A stretch of 64,000 bases of DNA, taken from assembly GCF_009363115.1 (NCBI RefSeq), contig NZ_CP045298.1:4027501-4091500 (forward strand), written 5' to 3'. The DNA is from Paenibacillus brasilensis. GTDB taxonomy: Bacteria > Bacillota > Bacilli > Paenibacillales > Paenibacillaceae. Shown here in pieces: positions 8,549 through 14,911 of this stretch (its first letter is position 1; each line of letters begins with the position of its first letter). A program made the position numbers and the translations under genes. Below the pieces are notes generated by a model. The model saw only the letters and a program-made list of their open reading frames with translations, was not told the DNA's origin and made no database searches.

Positions 8549-8878
8549 ATGTCAGTTAGCGTTATGATACTCGAACCACAAAATGAGTTTGAAAAAAGTT
8601 TTTTTCTTCCCGTTGCGTCAGAATCATTTTTTAATGAATGTTGGCAACCAGCTATCGAATCTTTAGGATTACAATGGATAGATTTATTTTCAACAGGAGT
8701 TGATGTTGAAGAGGAAGACCTACCTATTATTTTATCTGAGCTTCGACAACTTCAGAATTGGGCAGAAAGAAATTTAGGAGAGGATCACAAAAGTAAGCTC
8801 GTTGAACGAGTAACAACACTCATAGAAAAATTGCCTAGCGCGTTTCAGCGTAAGGAAGCAGTTGTTTTTATAGGGTAG
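8549..8878 (+). CDS. putative immunity protein for the nuclease-type WXG toxin
   Basis: A 109-residue acidic protein that I cannot place in a named family. Its ATG directly follows the toxin's TAA, and the toxin's last codons (GGAGGAGGAAAATAA) provide its ribosome binding site, so the two are translationally coupled. A small, acidic, single-domain protein just downstream of a polymorphic toxin is the normal position for a cognate immunity protein. It is followed by a strong terminator. The function is inferred only from position and size. Confidence 0.72.
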   Translation: MSVSVMILEPQNEFEKSFFLPVASESFFNECWQPAIESLGLQWIDLFSTGVDVEEEDLPIILSELRQLQNWAERNLGEDHKSKLVERVTTLIEKLPSAFQRKEAVVFIG

Positions 8879-8892
8879 TGATAATTTGGATT

Positions 8893-8925
8893 AAAGGGTG
8901 TATAAATCGAATACACCCTTTCTTC
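8893..8925 (+). terminator. terminator of the toxin-immunity pair
   Basis: An 11-bp perfect stem, 8893-8903 with 8911-8921, and a 7-nt loop. The T run lies at the end of the descending arm (CCCTTTCTTC). Confidence 0.85.
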
Positions 8926-9015
8926 ATGCAGGGGTCATTAGATTAGTTATATCGGATTAACCCCCTAAGTTTGGACACTAACTCTCTCTTGCTCATCCAG
9001 ACTTCGTTTTTGAAA

Positions 9016-9939
9016 TTATACACGAACTTCTCGGATCGGAATCGGTTTTGTCTGGTTTTTCTCATAAAACTGAGACGGCGACAAATCGCAAATGCTGGAA
9101 TGAATTCTTCGTTCATTATAAAAATGAATGAATTCAGTGACGGCTTCATAAGCTTCGCTGTACGTTTCAAAGTCGTAGCGAGCCAAGCATTCATCCTGCA
9201 ATAACCTATGAAAAGATTCAATATGTGCGTTCATATTCGGTGTTCGTGGAGGAATGCGTTCATGCTCCACTCCAAAGCTTTTACAGGCAGAAAACCCATG
9301 AGAAATAAACTGAGGGCCATTGTCTGAACGAATCACAGGTTTGGTTTGCACCTCAAATAATTGTCTCTTAAACAAGGCCGTTTGTAACGTTCGGATCACA
9401 CCTTTGGCCTCGCACCGCAATCCTATATGGTAAGCAACCACAGAACGGTCGCAAACATCGAGGCAAGACTGAATGAAGAAAAATCGGTCTTCTCCTGCAA
9501 TATAACCGTACTTAATGTCCGTCTCAAACAGTTGGTTCGAATTCGTAATCATCCGATTTCGTGCCAGTTTCCGTGGGTAAGATGAGTTCACTTTTCGCTG
9601 TGGTCGCAGGATGTTCAATTCTCTGCACAATCGGTAAACCTTCTTTTTGTTAATAATTAGGCCATCATCTCGGCGTAAAGCGACGGTTAATTTTCGGTAT
9701 CCATACGCATGGCCGTCTGCAGAAATCAACTCCATAATCCGTTCCATAATCTGAGCATCCGGTACTTTTACGCCGTCCGAACGCAGCGAATATCCTGGCT
9801 TTTGTCGTCCCCCACTTGCTGTTTTCTCGATCAATTTTCTATTTTTATGGTAGTAGTAACTAGATCTCGGGATGTTGGCCAGTCGTAGCACAAGCGTGAC
9901 GGCATATCCTTCACAAATGTAGTGTTCTGCTACTTCCAC
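9016..9939 (-). CDS. IS3-family transposase OrfB (DDE integrase domain)
   Basis: A 307-residue transposase catalytic subunit. It has a HTH_21-like segment near the start (IPRSSYYYH) and the DDE core: D in ETDIKYGY, D in IRSDNGPQFIS and E in NAHIESFHRLLQDE. The listed start is a GTG. In IS3 elements this frame is normally expressed as an OrfAB fusion by -1 frameshifting, and here the upstream reading (E-K-P-S-F-A-E-K) connects cleanly back to the A6G run in orfA. It ends about 59 bp from the left inverted repeat. Confidence 0.93.
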   Translation of the reverse strand: MEVAEHYICEGYAVTLVLRLANIPRSSYYYHKNRKLIEKTASGGRQKPGYSLRSDGVKVPDAQIMERIMELISADGHAYGYRKLTVALRRDDGLIINKKKVYRLCRELNILRPQRKVNSSYPRKLARNRMITNSNQLFETDIKYGYIAGEDRFFFIQSCLDVCDRSVVAYHIGLRCEAKGVIRTLQTALFKRQLFEVQTKPVIRSDNGPQFISHGFSACKSFGVEHERIPPRTPNMNAHIESFHRLLQDECLARYDFETYSEAYEAVTEFIHFYNERRIHSSICDLSPSQFYEKNQTKPIPIREVRV

Positions 9940-10241
9940 TTTTTCAGCAAATGAGGGTTTTTCTTTTTTATCAAGTCACGCAGTATCGCAATCTCTAGTG
10001 CCTGTTCACCCAGTAGTTTCTTCAATTGATCATTTTCTTGGGAAAGCACTTTGGAATCTAGTCCATGTATGGTTTCCAGTGAAGTTTCACCATATTTACC
10101 TTCTTCAAATTCCTTTACCCAACGGTGAAGCATATTGACGGCAATTTCATATCTCCGGGCTACAGCTGCCTTATTCCCGGTTTCGATGGCTTCCTTGACG
10201 ATTTGGCGTTTAAATTCTCTAGAATGTTTATTTCGTGTCAT
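9930..10241 (-). CDS. IS3-family transposase OrfA (HTH and leucine zipper)
   Basis: A 103-residue DNA-binding subunit. It starts with the IS3 OrfA pattern SREFKRQIVKEAIE, an HTH (NKAAVARRYEIAVNMLHRWVK) and a C-terminal coiled coil (LSQENDQLKKLLGEQALEIAILRDLIKKK). It overlaps orfB by 10 nt in another frame. The sequence AAAAAAG on the minus strand (complement of 9963-9969) lies in the right phase (A-AAA-AAG) for a -1 frameshift, producing the OrfAB transposase. OrfA alone normally acts as a repressor. Confidence 0.92.
   Translation of the reverse strand: MTRNKHSREFKRQIVKEAIETGNKAAVARRYEIAVNMLHRWVKEFEEGKYGETSLETIHGLDSKVLSQENDQLKKLLGEQALEIAILRDLIKKKNPHLLKKWK
9963..9969 (-). other. programmed -1 frameshift site of the IS3 element
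   Basis: On the minus strand AAAAAAG sits in phase atA-AAA-AAG inside orfA. After a -1 slip the frame runs without stops into orfB. A6G is the usual slippery heptamer in this family. Confidence 0.75.
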
Positions 10242-10324
10242 TTTCTCAGCCCCTTATCACTAGTAGTGTAATCCATATACACTCTTAGTGTCCAAGTTCA
10301 CTAAGGGGCTAAAGAGAAATCATC

Positions 10325-10400
10325 GCAAACTATCCCAAAAGGTATCTAAATCACATATATGAAAGGTATATGATTTTATGCCAAAAGATGGTATGATAAA
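10325..10400 (+). promoter_or_regulatory. regulator promoter repeat B with paired AAAGGTAT boxes
   Basis: Second copy of the segment at 5130-5206. It has GCAAACTATC, AAAGGTAT boxes at 10338-10345 and 10362-10369 (again 24 bp apart) and TATGATTTTAT. The IS3 right end lies only 13 bp upstream, so the insertion has cut away whatever preceded this promoter. Confidence 0.6.
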
Positions 10401-10491
10401 TTACGGAAAGGTTATTCTATCATATGATTGCAATAGTTTTCTTTTTATAAGTTGATATCCTACAAGTTCCTGATAAGGGGTGTGTTATGGC

Positions 10492-11889
10492 ATGAAGCAT
10501 ACACCTACGATTTCGGCAGAGTTTGAAGATTATCTGAAACAAAATAACATGACGTTGGGTCAATTTGCGGAATATTCAGGTGTTCATCAAAGAACTCTTA
10601 GTAATTGGATTACTCAGCATCGTCCTGTTTCCGTGGAGCAGCTTGATCGAATCACTTTGGCTATGGGTCTTCCCGAAGGCTACTTTTACGAACTATATAT
10701 TGAAAATTATATCATCGAACGTTCCCCGAATATGAGACGAATCGAGCCATTATTGTATCGTTGTGCGGAGTTGGACAAGCTGGATGCGATTCATCGAATG
10801 GTTGGACATATTATGGACAATCTACTCTATTCACCCAAACTATTTGAAATAGCGGAAACCTTATTCGCACAGGGGCGACATGATGCTGCTCTGCTGCTCT
10901 ATGAGGGTGTAGCTGAAACGGAAAAGTATCAGCACTCTGAACGCCTAGCCATCTGCCAGTATCGTTTGTTCACAATTCAGGTTGGTGACGATCAAAACCG
11001 AAATGTCAGGGCAGCTTCGATATTTGAAGCTTTTGTTGAGCGCCTAGATGAAATAGACCAGCTTGACGCATTGAAGGACTTGGCTAACGTATACAGGTCT
11101 TTGCGTAAATGGGACAAGGTAGAGGAAATGGCAAGAAAAATGAAGGAGAAGGCGAAAGTTCAATATTTGATGAAACATCAACAGAAGAAGCGAGAGCATA
11201 ATGAGGCTGCAAATAAGCTGAGTCGTCCCATGTTTGTGTACATTACCTATGCCGACATGTTGTGTGCAGGTGTATGTGAAGCCCAAGGCGATTATCAACA
11301 AGCTCTACAATTTACATACGCCTACGCTAATTTAGATTGGGTCAAAGAGACGGACGAGGATACCCGCCACTGGATCGGTTTGTTTCAACATTGGGCAGAA
11401 GGTAATACTTACGTATTTAAGCTTTTGTCTGGGGATACAAGTGGGCTTCTGGATTATGTTGAATATATTTGTACTTCACCTGATAAGTCGGAAAAGGAAA
11501 TGGTTGCTAAGTTGATGAACGTAATGCTTGCTGCTAACCGATATCAGATTGATGTAGATAACATACTTCGGCGTTTTGAAACGGAGATTAATTTTATTAC
11601 CCAACAGCAACCATCTGCTGATATGTATACTCATCAAGTAGTACCAGAACAATCTACGCGTTTTAAATATGAATTAGCTAAATATTACTTAAATAGAGGT
11701 AGATACTCAATTGGATTTAAATATTTGTTAGACGTTTTATCTAAATCAATAGCTATTAATAAAGAAGCTTTTTTTATTAGGTGTATAAGATTATTTGAGC
11801 AATTTAAAGAATCTGCAGACGTTCAAGCTTATTCAAATTACGAAACTTTAGTTAGTAAAGGGAAAAAATATAAATTATTTTATTATTGA
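10492..11889 (+). CDS. XRE-TPR regulator, RRNPP/AloR-like paralogue
   Basis: A 465-residue paralogue of the regulator at 5306, with the same order: XRE HTH (about residues 10-62, MTLGQFAEYSGVHQRTLSNW) then TPR-like helices. The middle is strongly conserved with the first copy. One 36-nt stretch is identical (5832-5867 and 11018-11053), which points to recent duplication or gene conversion. The ATG at 10492 follows AAGGGG by 11 nt, as in the paralogue; a GTG at 10480 is the alternative. No convincing signal-peptide ORF follows, so this copy may be an orphan receptor or listen to another system's peptide. The next gene is a WXG toxin. Confidence 0.84.
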   Translation: MKHTPTISAEFEDYLKQNNMTLGQFAEYSGVHQRTLSNWITQHRPVSVEQLDRITLAMGLPEGYFYELYIENYIIERSPNMRRIEPLLYRCAELDKLDAIHRMVGHIMDNLLYSPKLFEIAETLFAQGRHDAALLLYEGVAETEKYQHSERLAICQYRLFTIQVGDDQNRNVRAASIFEAFVERLDEIDQLDALKDLANVYRSLRKWDKVEEMARKMKEKAKVQYLMKHQQKKREHNEAANKLSRPMFVYITYADMLCAGVCEAQGDYQQALQFTYAYANLDWVKETDEDTRHWIGLFQHWAEGNTYVFKLLSGDTSGLLDYVEYICTSPDKSEKEMVAKLMNVMLAANRYQIDVDNILRRFETEINFITQQQPSADMYTHQVVPEQSTRFKYELAKYYLNRGRYSIGFKYLLDVLSKSIAINKEAFFIRCIRLFEQFKESADVQAYSNYETLVSKGKKYKLFYY

Positions 11890-12070
11890 TTGTCGTAACT
11901 ATGTCCACTTAAACAATTTATGATATGGTTGAGAATTATCATGGCACGTTTTAAGTCTTTAGATGTAGGTAGAAAGGTTAATTCTTCTTATAACAATTAG
12001 GAATTAAGATGGTTTTCCATAAATTTGAATAGTGTTATTATGTCATAACGAACTCAAACAGAGGTATATT

Positions 12071-13271
12071 ATGACAACCATTAAAGTGACACCAGAACAG
12101 CTTATGTCTGTATCCAAGCAATTTGACCTTGCACAACAAACGGTAACTCAAATGAATAGTAATTTAGTACAACAAATTTCATCTATGGGGCAATTGTGGG
12201 AAGGACTGACTAAAGAACATTTTTACTATTCCTTCCAGACCTCTCAGAAGAATATGGCTGACTTTGTTACCCTGACAGATTCTATTGCAAAAGAATTGCG
12301 TCATCATGCGGATAAATTTAGATTAGCTGATCTAATGGAAGCAGGTAATATTGACGCAAGTTGTTTACCACCTCCACCTAATTCATGTGCTGTTCCTGCT
12401 CCAGATACACGGAATGCGTTTCAGAAATCAGTAGATAGCTTAACTGAGCTAGGTCAGGATTTTGTAGACGCTAATTCAGTACGCTATGAGAAAAAATTCG
12501 ATTCAGTCTGGAGCTTCCTTGATTATATGACCTACAGTATTCCCAAGGGTATGTATGAAGGTTACATGGAACGGGCAGCCAAACAAAACGATTCATGGAA
12601 TGACATGCTCAATTTCGGTACATTTGGAGTAACAGGTATGATTCAGGGGGCATTCAATCCCACCAATGCCTGGTCAAAGAAACACTGGGCTAATATGATC
12701 GGTACAGCCGGATTATTTGGAGGAGTCAGTTCAGTAATCAAACCCAAACTTGGGATTGGTAATACAATAAAGTTTAATGGTGAGATAAGACCATTTCCCA
12801 AAGGGCATGAATTAGATTTGAAATCGTGGGAAGAGATGCCTGTAAGTGGTCAGAGGAAGGTAACGCCAACTGGACACAGAATTATGAATGTTAGTGAAAT
12901 GAAGTCATTTAAAAAAAGAAATGGATGCACTAGATATAAAGGTTTTGATTGATAAGAAAGATAAAATTTTGCCTGAAAGTGCTGCGGCTGGTTTTAATCC
13001 AGCTACGGGAGAAATAGTTTTGAGAAAAGAACCGACAAATTTGAGTGCAATTCATGAGTCATATCATGCCAAGCAGTGGAAGGAACTAGGGAAGGATAAC
13101 TATTTACAACAAAGCACTCTTGAGAGAGAAGAATTCGTTTATAATGAAATCATGAAAAATAAAGAGCTATTTAATGATGGTGAAATTCTCTTTTCGCAAA
13201 AATATATCTATAAATTAAGAAACGGGGAATGGCCTCCACCGGGCTGGAAAGGTTTTGAAAATAATGAGTGA
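12071..13271 (+). pseudogene. WXG100-domain metallopeptidase toxin split by a frameshift
   Basis: Frame 1 (12071-12952) starts with a WXG100 domain (W-E-G near residue 47) and a pre-toxin-like region (FNPTNAWSKKHW). It then leaves the homologous frame at an A7 run (12911-12917). Frame 2 (to 13271) continues with MDALDIKVLIDKKDKILPE, GFNPATGEIVLR and the zinc motif H-E-S-Y-H (13053-13067), matching metallopeptidase toxin domains of the Tox-MPTase4 kind. Removing one A joins the frames into a ~400-residue toxin, the length of the neighbouring nuclease toxin. It may be a true mutation, a sequencing error, phase variation or slippage-dependent expression. ATG 12071 follows an AGAGGT site. Confidence 0.78.
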
Positions 13272-13617
13272 AAAGATAAACAAACATCTCACAGCAGAAC
13301 AAGCTATGCAAATAGCTGAGAGCTACAAGGAGAAGTATGACCTTTCTGGAACAATAGACGGTACAAAGGAACGTACTGCAAAATTTTATAATCAGTTTGA
13401 CGATTCCAATCTTCCAGTTTGGCTTGTAATGGTAAGTATCATTCCAACTATATTTGAAGCAGATGATGAGTATACAATTGTGATCTCAGATGCAGAGGCA
13501 CAGGTTAAATATCTTATTGATCCTAATGGACATTATTATGCTCCTCATACAAAAGAGGATGGATTGACGGACGAAGAATTTGATAAATTATGGAATGAAG
13601 ATTCAGAAAACAATTAA
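13264..13617 (+). CDS. putative immunity protein for the metallopeptidase toxin
   Basis: A 117-residue acidic protein of no family I recognise for certain. Its ATG at 13264 overlaps the end of the toxin frame by 8 nt, behind GGAAAGG (13246-13252); an in-frame TTG at 13255 is less well spaced. Position and size match an immunity gene. The segment FEADDEYTIVISDAEAQVKY suggests a small mixed alpha/beta fold. That it is intact while the toxin is broken fits selection to keep immunity against siblings with a working toxin. A terminator follows. Confidence 0.7.
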   Translation: MSEKINKHLTAEQAMQIAESYKEKYDLSGTIDGTKERTAKFYNQFDDSNLPVWLVMVSIIPTIFEADDEYTIVISDAEAQVKYLIDPNGHYYAPHTKEDGLTDEEFDKLWNEDSENN

Positions 13618-13623
13618 TCCACG

Positions 13624-13666
13624 AAGCTTACTCCTTTAACAATAAAACGAGAGTGAGCTTTTTTAT
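13624..13666 (+). terminator. terminator of the second toxin-immunity cassette
   Basis: A 10-bp stem (13624-13633 with 13651-13660, one T-G pair) over a 17-nt loop, then TTTTAT. Confidence 0.75.
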
Positions 13667-14030
13667 AGTTATCCAATCTCAATAAAGGGGGATGGTATTT
13701 GCATGCACCTTCCTTGAAACGAAGGTGCGCCAAATATAACTCACCATGCTCTAAACCGTGACAACTGTTGTACTTGGGTAGGCTAAAAAAGTCTATACAT
13801 AATGCATATATATTCAAGGATGTGGCTGAGTCAATTGGTGAAAACGGATGGAGTAGGATCAATTTACCCAAATAATAGCGACTCGAATTTTTCGCTTCCT
13901 TTATATATGCATATTTGTCAGCTTCATATTAATTATGATGTAACGAATCATCGCGCTTAAAGTTTAAATAATCTCAGTTTAAATCTAACAATTCAGGTTT
14001 TTTATACTGTAATTTAGAATGTAAAAAAAA
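13667..14030. other. gene-free stretch before the repressor gene
   Basis: AT-rich, with no frame bearing a ribosome binding site. An 85-codon minus-strand frame (13614-13871) begins without a site and matches nothing I know, so it is not called. Confidence 0.5.
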
Positions 14031-14033
14031 CTA

Positions 14034-14092
14034 TTGACTAATTGATTAGCCATCTGTTATATTGTGTTTAAAGGAAATGCCTAATCGATTAG
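14034..14092 (+). promoter_or_regulatory. promoter and paired palindromic operators of the XRE repressor
   Basis: TTGACT (14034-14039) and TATATT (14058-14063) lie 18 bp apart. A dyad CTAATTGATTAG (14038-14049) overlaps the -35 end and the spacer. A perfect palindrome CTAATCGATTAG (14081-14092) lies downstream of the -10, and the two are in inverted order (TGACTAATtGATTAGcC and GcCTAATcGATTAGTCA). This is the layout expected of an autorepressed promoter. Confidence 0.75.
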
Positions 14093-14109
14093 TCAAAGGA
14101 GGGGTGGAA

Positions 14110-14823
14110 TTGATTGGACTTGAACACATAGTCAAAGTTTACAATGGTACATATAAAAAACTAGCTGAGAAGCTAGGGATATCTTCTCCAACAATAATGG
14201 GATGGTTGAGCAAAAAAAGGCCAATTCCTAAGTCGAAATTGGAGGCACTTTCGAAAATGTTTGGAATTGATGAGGAGTATTTTCATAAAGAATTAAATGA
14301 AGTGGAGAAAGTCCAGATTGAATTAGAATATTTAAATCGACTCTCTAAAAAAAACTCAATGCTTATTCCAGATGTTGTTCAAGATGATGAAGGCATTCAA
14401 CATGAAATAATGGTGATGTTCGATCCACATGAACATGAAATCCGAGCAAAGTACGAAGAACTAGCCATACAGAAACTTCTCTTGAGGCTGAAGGGAGTTC
14501 TATATAACGAGTCGTTTTCAAGTGATTTTTCTCTTGATTTTCATTTTAATTTACTGAAAGGAGTCTGTGACATTCTTGAGGAAGATAACTATTTTCAAGT
14601 TACTGACAGAGGTATAGAAATTGAAGGGAATTCAAGTCAAGTTACTGCTATTCAAACACTAGTATATATTCTGAATAACGAGAATAAACTGGCATTTGGA
14701 CATAGAGAAGAGAACGCTTTTACTCTAGAATTAGAGGCATTACTCCATAAATATAAGTTACTTTCTCCAAGTCATGTCTTGGGAATTAAGGAAGATCCAT
14801 TCTTTAAAGATGTGGATCATTAG
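14110..14823 (+). CDS. XRE-family repressor of the mobile element
   Basis: A 237-residue protein. Residues about 8-62 form an HTH: YKKLAEKLGISSPTIMGWLS, followed by a basic PIPKSKLEALSKMFGI segment. The remaining ~170 residues match nothing I recognise and could be a dimerisation or sensing domain; no LexA-type Ser-Lys protease motif is seen. The TTG at 14110 is chosen because AGGAGGGG (14097-14104) precedes it by 5-7 nt. The gene lies right behind paired palindromes, so it probably represses itself and perhaps the primase gene downstream. It may act as the lysogeny-type switch of the element that ends in yunC. Confidence 0.8.
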   Translation: MIGLEHIVKVYNGTYKKLAEKLGISSPTIMGWLSKKRPIPKSKLEALSKMFGIDEEYFHKELNEVEKVQIELEYLNRLSKKNSMLIPDVVQDDEGIQHEIMVMFDPHEHEIRAKYEELAIQKLLLRLKGVLYNESFSSDFSLDFHFNLLKGVCDILEEDNYFQVTDRGIEIEGNSSQVTAIQTLVYILNNENKLAFGHREENAFTLELEALLHKYKLLSPSHVLGIKEDPFFKDVDH

Positions 14824-14911
14824 CGAGAAAATAAGACTTTATGCGATTGTTCTTTGAAAATCAAACACGTTTTTTAAGTTTACAAATTAACGAAGGGAGT
14901 AGTATGTACTT

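Larger units (their letters stand above)
8957..10312 (-). mobile_element. IS3-family insertion sequence
   Basis: About 1.36 kb holding two overlapping minus-strand frames (orfA, orfB). The ends are imperfect inverted repeats: the left reads TTAACCCCCTAAG...TTGGACACTAA from 8957, and the complement of the right end reads TTAGCCCC...TTGGACACTAA inward from 10312. No exact target duplication is visible (GGA to the left, AGA to the right). Both frames look intact, so the element may still be active. It lies between the two toxin cassettes, just upstream of the second regulator's promoter repeat. Confidence 0.88.

Noticed and set aside
8950..10320. Target-site duplication flanking the IS3 element
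   Set aside because: Flanking triplets GGA and AGA do not match; the exact ends are also uncertain by a base.
11920..12000. A 26-codon ORF after the second regulator (MIWLRIIMARFKSLDVGRK...) as a possible pheromone gene
   Set aside because: No ribosome binding site, weak hydrophobic leader interrupted by Arg and Lys, and no overlap with the regulator as in cassette 1.
12908..12923. Programmed -1 ribosomal frameshift at TTTAAAAAAAG in the second toxin
   Set aside because: The second part needs a +1 shift (loss of one A); a -1 slip would enter the wrong frame.
7289..13617. Type VII secretion machinery near the WXG toxins
   Set aside because: No EssC/YukBA-type ATPase or other Esx membrane component lies in the window, so only substrates are called.
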